Source: JAICXG01 sp036825615
GTDB lineage: Bacteria > Verrucomicrobiota > Verrucomicrobiia > Chthoniobacterales > UBA10450
Assembly (NCBI GenBank): GCA_036825615.1
Contig: DAISXY010000013.1
Span: forward strand, 1 to 64,000
Length of the DNA stretch: 64,000 bases
Direction: 5' to 3'
Part shown: one piece after another, positions 51,647 to 61,145 of the stretch
How the letters are laid out: each line of letters opens with the position of its first letter
Position numbering within the stretch: the first letter of the stretch is position 1
Notes under the pieces: model-generated
What the model was told of the DNA's origin: nothing
The model's database searches: none
What the model saw: the letters and a program-made list of their open reading frames with translations, nothing else
Translations under genes and position numbers: made by a program

Positions 51647-52006
51647 ATGCGAGTGCTGATCGCGGATGATGAAAAAGGCGCCGGAAGCACGCTGGCGGCG
51701 CTGGTGGAGCGCTGCGGGCATGAAGTGTTGCAGGTAGTCGGGACAGGTTTTGAAGCCATCCAGGCTTACAATCGTATTCGTCCCGATGTCGTGCTGATGG
51801 ATTACTCGATGCCGCGGCTAAATGGCGCGACCGCGGCACGGATGATTCTGGCCAAGGACGCGGGTGCGAAAATCATTCTTGTCTCCGGCATCGCCCCTCC
51901 AGCGCAGCTAACCGAGATAGGGTTAGTGGCAATTCTGCCCAAGCCGATCACGCTCGATCAACTCTATGCCGCACTCTACGACGCCAGTTCGCGTAGGAAT
52001 AAGTGA
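51647..52006 (+). CDS. Stand-alone response regulator receiver
   Basis: 119 residues from the ATG at 51647, covering only a CheY-like receiver: acidic pair Asp7-Asp8 (IADDEK), phosphoacceptor Asp52 (LMDYSMP) and Lys99 (LPKP). There is no output domain. No kinase is next to it; the nearest are at 58-63 kb. It could relay phosphate or be controlled by an orphan or hybrid kinase. Longer upstream starts add no recognised domain. Confidence 0.87.
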   Translation: MRVLIADDEKGAGSTLAALVERCGHEVLQVVGTGFEAIQAYNRIRPDVVLMDYSMPRLNGATAARMILAKDAGAKIILVSGIAPPAQLTEIGLVAILPKPITLDQLYAALYDASSRRNK

Positions 52007-52027
52007 TTGTCTGCCTTTGCGGCTCCC

Positions 52028-52819
52028 TTAGTTCTCGCGCACAGGCTTGGCGGGGCCGCTCTCATCGCCTGAAGCGAGATCGACTCGCGCCAGCGGATCG
52101 CTCGGTTCGGCCAAAGGACCTTCCCAGCGCAAGAAGCCTGAGGGAGGCGGTGTTAGCCAGATGTTCGTGTCCGAAATCTTGATGAACAGCTTCGCGATCG
52201 CAGGGATCTCGGGCTTGATCATGAAGTGTTCGCCCCGAAGCAGACGATTCGACATCCGCATCTGGTCTACCCCGTGATAAGTCAGCTTAACTGAAACAAC
52301 TCTCGGTTTCGGGGTGAAACCTACTGCCCTGAGCTCGACCGTTTCTCCTTTAACGAGCCGGTCGCGCAGGTTTTGCAGCGCCAAGACAAAACCAAAGCCG
52401 GCAAAAGTGCGGCCTTTCTCGATTTCCACTTTCTCTGACCACGTCTTGGGACCGTCCTTCTCCTGTTTGCGCGCCGTGGCTTTACCGGAGTCAAACTCAA
52501 CCGTGTACTCACGTTGCACCGAATCACCTTTGGTCTCGCGCCAGGACCATTGTTTCTGGATCAGTTCCGGGCGCTGTTCGAAGGAGGCCTGTTCGTCAAT
52601 CCGGCGCCCCTCTGCCAGGTCATAGCTAATCCGGATACGGAGCAGGTGATCTTCAATCTCCTGCCTGAAGTCGCCGCTCCCAAGCTTCTTGCCCTCGAGG
52701 TCGCGCATCACCGGATAGGCATGAGCGGCACCTGAAAACTGCGTCATTTCAATCGCTGAAAGAGGTAAAGCAGCAAGAACAAGAGTAACTAACGAGACCA
52801 GAGCTCGGGAGCAAGTCAT
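52028..52819 (-). CDS. Exported protein of unknown function
   Basis: 263 residues from the ATG near 52819; an upstream ATG at 52867 exists. It has a clear signal peptide (LVSLVTLVLAALPLSAIEM). The body is rich in beta strands with charged turns (HAYPVMRDLEGKKLGSGDFR, TVEFDSGKATARKQEKDG) and ends near LTPPPSGFLRWEGPL. Such uniform beta-rich periplasmic proteins often bind lipids or polymers, but no family is recognised. The stop lies just right of the receiver gene's stop (convergent). Confidence 0.75.
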   Translation of the reverse strand: MTCSRALVSLVTLVLAALPLSAIEMTQFSGAAHAYPVMRDLEGKKLGSGDFRQEIEDHLLRIRISYDLAEGRRIDEQASFEQRPELIQKQWSWRETKGDSVQREYTVEFDSGKATARKQEKDGPKTWSEKVEIEKGRTFAGFGFVLALQNLRDRLVKGETVELRAVGFTPKPRVVSVKLTYHGVDQMRMSNRLLRGEHFMIKPEIPAIAKLFIKISDTNIWLTPPPSGFLRWEGPLAEPSDPLARVDLASGDESGPAKPVREN

Positions 52820-53058
52820 GGTGATTCCGCGCCGTCGGCGCTGAGAATCGCTCGTCCCGGCCTGCATGCGTCCGCTTTTATCAAACTTTCATGATCCGTC
52901 ATTCTCACGTCCTATTGCTTCGGAGTTCGCCGGTATCGATCGCTTCCAAGCGCATGGTTGAATCCCCGCCACAGCTCACCGACCTCCGGTGCAAACCGGC
53001 ATCGCATTTAGCAGTGATTTTGTCTTTGTCTCTCGCGGTTGTTGTTCTTTTGGCGGAG

Positions 53059-55917
53059 CTATTGGACCACAATCTGCTGACTAGTTGTTCCAGATCCGCT
53101 GCGATTGTCGAACACCGTCAGTGAGATTGTGTAGGTGCCCGCACGGGTGAAGGTGTGGAATGCGGTCCGGCCAAAATATGAGCCGCCGTCGCTAAAATGC
53201 CACTCAAAGTTACCCAGCGCGCCGTCCGGATCGTATGACCCGTCGGAGGTCAGTGTGACATTCAGCGGCGCCTTCCCCGTAGGCGGATCGCTCTTGAATT
53301 TCGCCACCGGTTTTTGGTTTGGCGCGGTTGCATCGATCGCCACCGTGTTTGTACTTGTCGCACCGAGATTGTCGGTCACGGTAAGGAGCGCGACGTACTC
53401 GCCCGGAACACTGTAGATATGCTGTGGATTGGCAAGATTGGAAGTTGCGCCGTCGCCAAAGTCCCACGCATAGGAGGCGATCGATCCGTCGAGATCAGTG
53501 CTACCGGCGGAGCTGAAGTTAACGCTTAAAGGCGTGTCGCCGCTATCGGGGGTTGCAGTCGCGACGGAGACTGGCCACTGGTTACCACCTGCGCCCCGCA
53601 GTTGATAGCCGACTCGATAGGAATCAAACTGCAGATTACGGAGAACGGAACCAGTCAACAGGGTCAGGCCGTTCCCGGCGGTGACGTTCGGCCAGCCTTC
53701 GGCCGTCGGGGAGCTGGAAAAAACAAAACCCATCGGGTCCACCTTTGCTCCGTCAGCCGTAACTCGCAGGCCGAAGAGGTCACTGCGCACATCGAGCTGA
53801 TTAAGGGTGAAAAGGGCGAAACGATTCACCTGATCGTCGTAGATGACGACATAGTGGGTGCCGTTCCAGACCGCCTTTGGGCTGTATTGGTTGCCGGACC
53901 AGGGAGTGAGATTAACGGCGGCTTGATGAGTGCCATCGGCGTTTACGATCACGCCGACAAGATCAGTCTCGACTGTGCTCGAGACCGGCGCGGACTGAAG
54001 CGCCAGGGCTCTGGTTCCGTCAGAGGCCACAGCGACGTCGACGACGCCGTTACCCGGCGCGCCGGACGGCCCATAAATGAAAAAGCTGTTACTCTTCGTG
54101 CCATCCAGGTTGACAAACGCACCGTAGGTCGAGCCAACCGGGTTATCATGAGTCGTATTAGCGCGAAAGACGGTCAGCCAGCGGTTAGTGACGGTTGTGA
54201 CGGAGACCGAAACGCAGAAGGACGGTCCGACCGAGAAGCCGTTCGGATCCAGCACCGTTCCCGTTGTTCCATTCACCCGTGACACCACAGGCACGATTAC
54301 TTCGGGGTTATTATTCACGAACTGTCGAGCGATAATCAGAAAGGTGTCCCCGACAGCCGAAACCTCCGTCGGGCCAAAACCCGGCATAACGAGGAAAGGA
54401 GCTGCGTCGACCAGATTTCCGTCCTGATTAATGCGCTGGGCGACGATCCCGGTTGGGTTGCCCCAGGTGGCGAGATAGAGCGCGCCATTCCAGGCAACCG
54501 AAGGAGCGCTCGGTCCGCTCGTGGCTGGTCCGCTTGCCAGTTGGATGGGACTACGCGTGAGAGCGCGGCCATTGAGATCTAATGGTTGTGCCATGATCCG
54601 GTTGGTTCCTGAGATATCGCTCCGGAAAACGATCATCGAGCCGGTGGCGCCCATGGCTGCGTCGTTTCGGGTTTGGGCTGGCGCAGCGGCCCCGATCGGA
54701 GTGGTACGGCCGGCGATGTTGGTTGAGGAAACATGTGCGGAAAGAGTGTCGTACTCACCCGCCTGGAGAACGCTCCAAACTACCTGGAAGCCGCCCGAGC
54801 CGGTCGAAGCGGTTGGGCCGGACATCGGTCCAGGAACTAAAACTCCGCCCGGATCGAGCACCGTTCCATCCGCAACGACGCGCGCAGTGAACAGCTTATT
54901 GTTTGAGGACCAGGAGACTCGAAAGTTTGTTCCATCCCAGGTCACAAAGGCATTGGTAAAACCATCCGGTTTACTTGCGTTATTTGAGATCACGATGCCG
55001 TTGCCATCGAGTTTGACGCCAGCCGTGGAGATCCGGGAGCCAGTCACCTGATCGACAAAATTGACCGGCTGAAACCAGACCGCATAAAATTGCGAACCGC
55101 TGGAAGTGAGATCGGTCACAACGTGACCTGAGACCAGGGTAAAAGGCGCGGGATCCAGCAGGTTCAGGGCGGAATCGAAGCGCAAGGCTTTCGTGTCGGA
55201 GAAGTCGGCCCAGGTAAAAAGGAAGACCCCATTGGCGTAAGCCAGCCTAAGATTGGAGCGAAGGAAGTAAGTCGAGGGGACAAGGACAGTCGGCCCCTGT
55301 ATGACTGTTCCGGTCGCTGTTACCCGGAGCACATCCAGCGCGCTATTAGAATCACTTTCCATGAAGGTCACGAACCAGTCCATGCCATCACTCGCTACCG
55401 TCCAGGAACTGCCGGCAGGTGTGACATTGCGAATTTTAATCGGAACCGGATCGAGGACGACGCCGGCGGGCGAGACACGCACCGCTTCGAGCGAAGCCTG
55501 GTAATAGAAACCAGTTCCATTGACATCGACGCTTTCAAACAGGACCAGCCAGTTAGTTCCATTCCAGACCACCTGTGGATTGCTCTGGGCCGCCTTTTCC
55601 TGAGTCACGGGAATGGGCACGCGGTCGATCGTTTTGCCGTTGACATCGAGGCGGACGGCATAGATGTCACTAGAAGTCTCCCATTCAAGAGAAGGAAAGG
55701 GCAGACTGGTTGGGAAGGCGCGCTTATCCTGCCACGCTGCAAGAGTCATGTTTGCGCCATTCCCTATCTCCGGGGCCAGCTGGTCACCGGAGGCAAGGCC
55801 GATCTTCTTATCGCCGGGAACAAATTTCGGAGGAGTGATGAAGGCGGTCTGCGCGAAGAGACTCGTCGCCAGGCAAGTTGAGGTAAGGCAAAGGATCGAG
55901 AGGTACTGGTTCTTCAT
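53059..55917 (-). CDS. Large secreted protein with two C-terminal PKD domains
   Basis: A 952-residue protein with a signal peptide (MKNQYLSILCLTSTCLATSL). The first 760 residues consist of strand-rich repeats with NGTNWLVLFES, SDGMDWFVTFMES and NGAQYLATW-like motifs (VVWNGTHYVVIYDD), a WNGxxYLV-type propeller seen in surface proteins. The last 180 residues hold two PKD domains (YAWDFGDGATSNLANPQHIY and FEWHFSDGGSYFGRTAFHTF). Likely a cell-surface or secreted adhesion protein. It starts 2 bases from the stop of the YCF48-like gene, so the two share one transcript. Confidence 0.87.
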   Translation of the reverse strand: MKNQYLSILCLTSTCLATSLFAQTAFITPPKFVPGDKKIGLASGDQLAPEIGNGANMTLAAWQDKRAFPTSLPFPSLEWETSSDIYAVRLDVNGKTIDRVPIPVTQEKAAQSNPQVVWNGTNWLVLFESVDVNGTGFYYQASLEAVRVSPAGVVLDPVPIKIRNVTPAGSSWTVASDGMDWFVTFMESDSNSALDVLRVTATGTVIQGPTVLVPSTYFLRSNLRLAYANGVFLFTWADFSDTKALRFDSALNLLDPAPFTLVSGHVVTDLTSSGSQFYAVWFQPVNFVDQVTGSRISTAGVKLDGNGIVISNNASKPDGFTNAFVTWDGTNFRVSWSSNNKLFTARVVADGTVLDPGGVLVPGPMSGPTASTGSGGFQVVWSVLQAGEYDTLSAHVSSTNIAGRTTPIGAAAPAQTRNDAAMGATGSMIVFRSDISGTNRIMAQPLDLNGRALTRSPIQLASGPATSGPSAPSVAWNGALYLATWGNPTGIVAQRINQDGNLVDAAPFLVMPGFGPTEVSAVGDTFLIIARQFVNNNPEVIVPVVSRVNGTTGTVLDPNGFSVGPSFCVSVSVTTVTNRWLTVFRANTTHDNPVGSTYGAFVNLDGTKSNSFFIYGPSGAPGNGVVDVAVASDGTRALALQSAPVSSTVETDLVGVIVNADGTHQAAVNLTPWSGNQYSPKAVWNGTHYVVIYDDQVNRFALFTLNQLDVRSDLFGLRVTADGAKVDPMGFVFSSSPTAEGWPNVTAGNGLTLLTGSVLRNLQFDSYRVGYQLRGAGGNQWPVSVATATPDSGDTPLSVNFSSAGSTDLDGSIASYAWDFGDGATSNLANPQHIYSVPGEYVALLTVTDNLGATSTNTVAIDATAPNQKPVAKFKSDPPTGKAPLNVTLTSDGSYDPDGALGNFEWHFSDGGSYFGRTAFHTFTRAGTYTISLTVFDNRSGSGTTSQQIVVQ

Positions 55918-55919
55918 GG

Positions 55920-57929
55920 TCAGTTATCGTTTGTACGAAGTTCGAACGTAGGAGTGGAAGGCGGTAGGCTGCGCGATCGGTTGAAATCTTGTGAGGGAAT
56001 GGTTTCCCGCGGTCGTTCGGGTGCGAATGAGCCAGAGCCGGTGCGCTTCCAGATGCTGCCGGGCACGTCGTCGATGTCCTGATCCTGGCCTCCGGCCCAG
56101 CCGGTCTCAGGGTCAAGGAACTCGAGACAGAACCACGCGGTGTTCGATGGGCGCTCAATCGTCCAGGTTGCACCGGCATCGCTCGTCCGGGCAATCTCCT
56201 CGATACCACCTATCCAGGCGTTTGTCGGATCAACCGCAAAGACTGAGAAGCTGACGGATAAGCCGGTGCTCTGTGGAAGCCAGGTTGCACCGCCGTCAGT
56301 GGTGTGAAGTTGCTCCCCTCCGGCCGCCCAGCCATTGTTCAGGTCGGCAAAGGAAACATCGAGCAGGTTATTAGCATGGGAGGCATCGCGCTGTAAGATC
56401 CAGGTCGCGCCGCCATCGGTCGACTTCAAGATCTTGCCGCCTTCCCCGACTGTCCAGCCTGTCTGTGTTCCTGGCAGAAAACGAACGGCACCGAACCAGG
56501 CACCCCCCTTTGGGTGAGGCACGGCAGTCCAAGTGACTCCAGCATTGGTGCTACGATAGACCGCGTCGATATTGCCGGAAACCGCCACCAGTGTCTGACT
56601 ATCGACAATGGCAAGCCCGCTAAGTGCGCCAGTGTTAATGACGTTGAGTGACTGCCATGTCTTGCCACCATCAAGGCTGTGCCAAACCCAGCTGGTACTC
56701 GTAAACAGACCGTTGATGACCGCCCAACCTTCGTTGTTATCGAGAAAGGCAATATCCGCGGTATTGGAGCAGGTGTCGCAATCGATCTGGAGTTGAATGA
56801 TCGAGCGCTCCCACTTCTTACCTCCGTTAACCGTGTAAAGCACTTCGCTATTGTTGTTTGCGGTCCAGAGATGATTCTCGTCCGTGCGCGCGAAGCGGAA
56901 AGGCCTGGTCGGTGAACCGCTCCCGCGACTGAACCAGCGGGTCGCATTTGTCGTGGTAAAAATGGAGTTACCGTTTCCAACCGCAACGGCGGTCGTGGCG
57001 TTGGCAACATCGAGCCCGTTGAAGGGGTAACGGTTCGCTGGATCGGCAAAGACCCCGCCGAGAAGAAGTGACCAGGTCTGCCCGCCGTTTGTGGTGTGAA
57101 GAATGGTGCGCAAAATTCCCACGGCCCACCCATTCTGCGAATCGGCAAAACGGATTTCGGTGGCGTCCGCTCCGGATGGCACTGACTGAGTGACCCAGGT
57201 AGCGCCGCCATCAGTCGTATGCAGGATCGTGCTGTTGCCGCAGACCCAGCCCTCGACTGAGCTAACGAAGCTCACGCCGGTGAAAAACTTGCTGGTGTCG
57301 TGCCGCTGGCGAACCCAGCTCACACCCCCGTCGGTCGTGTTATAGACACTCCCTTCCGCTCCCACCACCCATCCAGTGCTCGTATTGACAAAGTCGAGGC
57401 CAACGAGATTACCGAACAGAGGAATCGATTGCGCGCTCCAGGTCTTGCCGCCGTCGATCGTCTTTCTTACTTCTCCAAAGCCGCAGGCATAGGCCGTCAT
57501 CGCATCGACCAGGTCCACGTCGTACATTGTGCCGGCTTGGGTGGAACTTAGGAGCCAGGTCGTGCCCCCGTCGGTCGTGTAACGAAACTCGTTTCCTACT
57601 GCGACCCCATGAAGTGCATCCGCAAACGAGATTCCATTGAGCTGACGAAAGAGAGAGCCCTGTTGTTTCCAAGTCTTTCCACCGTTGAGGGAATGCCAGA
57701 TAGTGGCATGGTCACCAGTGACCGGGCGGGAGACGGCCCAAGCCTCAGTAGCGGAAATCATATCCACGTCTTGGAAATCCCACGGGGTAGGTATTGGCTC
57801 TTGTTTACGCCAATTCGATCGCGCGTCGGGTGATGAGAGACTGGCGCTCTCGTTTGTCGCGAGTGAAAGGGAGGGGAGCGCGAACGCGAGGAAGAGCCAG
57901 GCTGACAATTTGCAAGCTCTAGATTTCAT
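55920..57929 (-). CDS. Secreted YCF48/HCF136-like photosystem-stability-type propeller
   Basis: 669 residues from the ATG at 57927-57929 (another lies 6 bases upstream). The signal peptide is LSAWLFLAFALPSLSLA. At least ten blades repeat the pattern of a TTDGGxTW or SLNGGKTW turn followed by DVDLVDAMTAYACG- or GVSFVSSVEGWVCG-like strands, which defines YCF48-type propellers. In non-photosynthetic bacteria these are secreted proteins of unknown role. A GTTAC-N6-GTTAC repeat lies 63 bases upstream, and the two-component genes follow on the same strand beyond it, so regulation by that system is likely. The PKD gene follows 2 bases later. Confidence 0.87.
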   Translation of the reverse strand: MKSRACKLSAWLFLAFALPSLSLATNESASLSSPDARSNWRKQEPIPTPWDFQDVDMISATEAWAVSRPVTGDHATIWHSLNGGKTWKQQGSLFRQLNGISFADALHGVAVGNEFRYTTDGGTTWLLSSTQAGTMYDVDLVDAMTAYACGFGEVRKTIDGGKTWSAQSIPLFGNLVGLDFVNTSTGWVVGAEGSVYNTTDGGVSWVRQRHDTSKFFTGVSFVSSVEGWVCGNSTILHTTDGGATWVTQSVPSGADATEIRFADSQNGWAVGILRTILHTTNGGQTWSLLLGGVFADPANRYPFNGLDVANATTAVAVGNGNSIFTTTNATRWFSRGSGSPTRPFRFARTDENHLWTANNNSEVLYTVNGGKKWERSIIQLQIDCDTCSNTADIAFLDNNEGWAVINGLFTSTSWVWHSLDGGKTWQSLNVINTGALSGLAIVDSQTLVAVSGNIDAVYRSTNAGVTWTAVPHPKGGAWFGAVRFLPGTQTGWTVGEGGKILKSTDGGATWILQRDASHANNLLDVSFADLNNGWAAGGEQLHTTDGGATWLPQSTGLSVSFSVFAVDPTNAWIGGIEEIARTSDAGATWTIERPSNTAWFCLEFLDPETGWAGGQDQDIDDVPGSIWKRTGSGSFAPERPRETIPSQDFNRSRSLPPSTPTFELRTNDN

Positions 57930-57991
57930 AGGCAATTCGCTCTGTTGTGGCGATGTTCGAGAAACCGCGTCCCTGCGGCTGTGAAAAAAAG

Positions 57992-58007
57992 GTTACATGG
58001 TTGTTAC
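57992..58007 (-). promoter_or_regulatory. GTTAC-N6-GTTAC direct repeat, site 1
   Basis: GTTACATGGTTGTTAC: two GTTAC units with 11-base spacing, the period recognised by OmpR/PhoB-family dimers. It lies about 63 bases upstream of the YCF48-like gene start. The surrounding gap (57930-58225) has no gene. Confidence 0.6.
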
Positions 58008-58224
58008 CTTTTCGAATGGCCACCGACTGCTTCGGGGCGGCGCCGGTCACCTCCTGAGTGTAATAGGTCTGGCAGCGCATTCGCCTGCGAGCCCATAGCT
58101 GTCGTTTCTGACCTTGTCCGAAACTGCGGATCCGTGTCGATGAAGGCGCGAATGAAACAGTAGATGCAATGCTCAAGCCACCAGCAGGGTGGCCGCTTCA
58201 TGAAGGGGGGACAAACCGGCAAAA

Positions 58225-58240
58225 GTTACGCGGTTGTTAC
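58225..58240 (-). promoter_or_regulatory. GTTAC-N6-GTTAC direct repeat, site 2
   Basis: GTTACGCGGTTGTTAC, identical to site 1 at 14 of 16 bases. It overlaps the stop codon of the kinase gene, 296 bases from the YCF48-like gene. Same 11-base spacing. Confidence 0.55.
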
Positions 58241-59608
58241 CGCACCGGAGGTCACTCCTGAGCTAAGATTCGGGAGCCGGACCTTTAGCTCTGTCCAACT
58301 GAGATCGGCACGCTCGAGCGAGATCTCGCCGCCATGAGCACGAGCGAGTTCGCGCGCGGTGCTGAGGCCAAGACCGCTGCCCGCAATTCGTTCATCGCCC
58401 CGCGCACGGGAGAAGCGCTCGAAGAGATGCGGGACGCGCTCAGGCGGAATGCCGGCTCCGGTGTTCCCGACAGAGAACTCGACGCAGCCGTTGTGCGCCA
58501 TGGCCGTAACGCGGATGCGGCCGCCGCGCTGGTTGTACTTGACCGCATTCTCGAGCAGGTTCTGCGCGATCATCCCAACGTAGATGCGATCGGCGTGAAT
58601 CGGCAGATGGGCCGGGACGTCTTTTTCGACAGTAAGGTCGAGGGGGTCCGCGAGCGCGACGGCGTCGTCGAGCACGCCTTCGAGCACCTCACTCAGATCG
58701 AACTCTTCCCGGTGAAGATCGAGCCGGCCGGCATCGGCGCGGGCAAGGAGCAGCAGGGTATCGGCGACAGAGTTGAGCTGGTGAACGCGATGGAGCAAGC
58801 CCTCGGCGGTGGCCTGGGTACTCGGGCCGCATTCGGCATCGGCGAGGATTTCCTCGATGCCGGCGCGTAGGACGGCGATGGGAGTTTTGAGATGATGCGA
58901 AGCGTCGGCGGAGAAGCGGGCGGATTGTTCGAAACTGCGCTGCAAGCGTTCAAAGGCGGCGTTAAGCACCTCGATCAGGCCCGCAATCTCATCCCCGGTC
59001 GGCGGCACCGGGAGGCGTTGATCAAGGCGCCGCGCAGTGATCTGGGCGGCGGCCTGCCGGATTTCTTCCACTGGGGCGACGGCTTTGCTCGCGACCCAGC
59101 GGCTTCCCAGAATGACAACGAGAAGAACGGTCGGCACGGCCGCGAGCATGCCGCGGAAAATGTCCTTTGCGATCTGGTTAATCTCCTTCAAATCAGAGCC
59201 AACGCGCAGACTCAGGCCATCGTGGTCGAATTCTCCCATCCGAATGCTCTGTCCGCCGATGCGGCGGGTGTGAACCTTCGCGATTCCATCGCTGGCGAGT
59301 GGCTGGCGAAGGTTAGGCGAACGATAAAGCAGGTTTCCGTGTGAGTCGGTGACCTCGACCAGGCGCTTGCGCAAGGCGAGCGGAACGAAGATTTCGTTGA
59401 AGGACCGGCCGGCGGTGACAGGATCGCGCTGGAAATGCTCGACATCGCGAAAAAGCTCCTGCGCATCGGTCGTCAGGCGGCGGTCGAAGGCCGCGATCTC
59501 TTCGTGCCGCATCACTGTCCAGGTGGTGATCGCGCCGGCGACCGTGGCGGCGATGGCGAGCAACGCGGCGTAGAGCGCCAGTTTCCAGCGAAGTGGCCAT
59601 CGGTTCAT
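58226..59608 (-). CDS. Sensor histidine kinase 1
   Basis: 460 residues from the ATG at 59606-59608, which overlaps the regulator's stop by 4 bases (ATGA). It has a membrane helix at about 9-30, a periplasmic part to about 150, a second helix (MLAAVPTVLLVVILGSRWV), a HAMP domain and a DHp domain with the phosphoacceptor His in SADASHHLKTPI. The HATPase has the N box NLLENAVKYN, and GAGIP and GSGLGLSTAREL. It pairs with the OmpR-type regulator upstream and would phosphorylate it in response to an envelope signal. The signal is unknown. Confidence 0.93.
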   Translation of the reverse strand: MNRWPLRWKLALYAALLAIAATVAGAITTWTVMRHEEIAAFDRRLTTDAQELFRDVEHFQRDPVTAGRSFNEIFVPLALRKRLVEVTDSHGNLLYRSPNLRQPLASDGIAKVHTRRIGGQSIRMGEFDHDGLSLRVGSDLKEINQIAKDIFRGMLAAVPTVLLVVILGSRWVASKAVAPVEEIRQAAAQITARRLDQRLPVPPTGDEIAGLIEVLNAAFERLQRSFEQSARFSADASHHLKTPIAVLRAGIEEILADAECGPSTQATAEGLLHRVHQLNSVADTLLLLARADAGRLDLHREEFDLSEVLEGVLDDAVALADPLDLTVEKDVPAHLPIHADRIYVGMIAQNLLENAVKYNQRGGRIRVTAMAHNGCVEFSVGNTGAGIPPERVPHLFERFSRARGDERIAGSGLGLSTARELARAHGGEISLERADLSWTELKVRLPNLSSGVTSGAVTTA

Positions 59609-60270
59609 GGCTCGGGGCGAATCGTGTAGCCGAGGTGACGCACGGTATGAATGAGCGGCGGCGCGTCGATTTTGCGGCGCAGCCGGCTGATGAACACCTC
59701 GACCAGTTTCATGTCGTATTCGTGCTCCCGGTCCCACACTTTCTCGCAAAGTTCAGTCCGTGAAAAGACTCGACCCGGCTCGCGCATTAAGACCCGGAGC
59801 AAAGTCAGCTCGCGGATCGAGAGATCAATCTTGCGCGGCCCGCGGCGCAGTTCGTTGTTCGTGAGGTCGAGGACGAGATCGGCGATCTGAAGTTTGAGCG
59901 GAGCTTTTTCCGCATAGCGGCGCCCGAGCGCGTTCACTCGCGCGACCAATTCCTGCATCGCGAACGGCTTCGCGAGATAATCGTCCGCGCCGAGGGCGAG
60001 ACCGGCGACCCGGTCATTCAATTCCCCGCGCGCGGTGAGAATAATGACGCGGCTGTCGACATGATTTTTGCGCAGACGGCGGAGCACTTCAAAGCCGTCA
60101 ATCCCCGGCAGCATCACGTCGAGCACAATGAGATCGAAGCGCGTCGCCTCGGCTGCCTTCAAAGCAGCATCGCCTTCATGCGAGACGACCGTTTCGTGCC
60201 CGGCCGCGTTCAGGGCGCGGGAGATGTGGCGGGCGAGGCGAACTTCATCTTCAACGACAAGGATATGCAT
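59605..60270 (-). CDS. OmpR/PhoB-family response regulator
   Basis: A 221-residue protein. The receiver domain has Glu-Asp-Glu at the N-terminus (VVEDEV), phosphoacceptor Asp51 (LDVMLPG) and a Lys in LAKPF. The C-terminal winged-helix has LDLTNNELRRGPRKIDLSIR, REPGRVFSRTELCEKVWD and EVFISRLRRKIDAP. It would bind tandem repeats spaced about 11 bases. Three GTTAC-N6-GTTAC sites lie in this region, one 84 bases from its start. It is followed by kinase 1 with a 4-base overlap and diverges from the cupredoxin-kinase 2 operon. Confidence 0.95.
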   Translation of the reverse strand: MHILVVEDEVRLARHISRALNAAGHETVVSHEGDAALKAAEATRFDLIVLDVMLPGIDGFEVLRRLRKNHVDSRVIILTARGELNDRVAGLALGADDYLAKPFAMQELVARVNALGRRYAEKAPLKLQIADLVLDLTNNELRRGPRKIDLSIRELTLLRVLMREPGRVFSRTELCEKVWDREHEYDMKLVEVFISRLRRKIDAPPLIHTVRHLGYTIRPEP

Positions 60271-60353
60271 GCTGCAATTAAGAGTAGTGCGCCGGCAAAA
60301 TCAGGCACGGCCGAATTGTTGATCGCCTGAAATCAGAGAGCGAGTCGCGAAAT

Positions 60354-60369
60354 GTTACGAGCTTGTTAC
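60354..60369 (+). promoter_or_regulatory. GTTAC-N6-GTTAC direct repeat, site 3
   Basis: GTTACGAGCTTGTTAC in the divergent gap between the regulator (start 60270) and the cupredoxin gene (60498). It has the same 11-base spacing as sites 1 and 2 and could control both directions. Confidence 0.6.
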
Positions 60370-60497
60370 TTTTCCTGCCCTGTTTATCGAGAGACCGATG
60401 AATAGAATCCGGGCCGTCTTTGCCGCGCCGGGTTCGGCGCTGAATCTTCGCCAACGTTATGCCGTCAAACCTGCAATCTGCTAAGCTGGGCGCATTC

Positions 60498-61145
60498 ATG
60501 AGGCGTTTTGTTCTCCTGCTGCTGGCTACTTGCAGCCCGTTTTGTTTTCAAGCTTCATCGCTTGGCCAGGCAACAGTTGAGGGCACGGTAGCGTTGCCGA
60601 AAACGCACACCGCACGGGTAGTCAACGAACGCTACGAGATCGTGAGCGAAGGTGGGGTGCTTAAGACCGATCCGCCCCGCGCCGTGGTCTACCTCGAAGG
60701 CGATTTTCCGAAACCGAAATCCTTCCCGCTGCGCGCCATGACACAGAAGGATCTCACCTTTCATCCGCGGCTCCTGCCGATCGAAATCGGAACCAAGGTC
60801 GAGTTCCCGAACCTGGATGACACCTATCACAACATCTTTTCCTACTCGCCGGCGAAGCGATTCGACCTCGGACGTTATCCGCCTAACGAAAAGCCGACTC
60901 CAGCGGTGGTCTTCGACCGCCCCGGCCTGGTGACGGTGCGGTGCGATATTCACGAGCACATGCGCGCGCTTATTCTGGTGCTCGACACGCCCTACTTCGC
61001 AATCAGCGATCCCGCCGGGCATTTTCGGCTGACTGATCTGCCCGCTGGTCATTTTGTTCTCAAGGCCTGGGTGAGCAGCAAGCTAACGCGAGAGCAACCC
61101 GTCGCCCTCGTCACGGGCGAGGTGCGCCACGCAGATTTTCCGTGA
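60498..61145 (+). CDS. Exported cupredoxin-like protein
   Basis: 215 residues from the ATG at 60498; an ATG at 60459 adds 13 residues. Signal peptide: MRRFVLLLLATCSPFCFQAS. The C-terminal domain has the type 1 copper ligands in order: His in DDTYHNIFSYS, then Cys, His and Met in VRCDIHEHM, with a following strand ALILVLDTPYFA and a carboxypeptidase-regulatory-like end (GHFRLTDLPAGHFVLKAW). Blue-copper proteins of this kind sit with sensor kinases in several genomes, as I recall. It overlaps kinase 2 by 4 bases (GTGA), so it may bind or pass on a copper-related signal. A role in electron transfer is the alternative. Confidence 0.85.
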   Translation: MRRFVLLLLATCSPFCFQASSLGQATVEGTVALPKTHTARVVNERYEIVSEGGVLKTDPPRAVVYLEGDFPKPKSFPLRAMTQKDLTFHPRLLPIEIGTKVEFPNLDDTYHNIFSYSPAKRFDLGRYPPNEKPTPAVVFDRPGLVTVRCDIHEHMRALILVLDTPYFAISDPAGHFRLTDLPAGHFVLKAWVSSKLTREQPVALVTGEVRHADFP

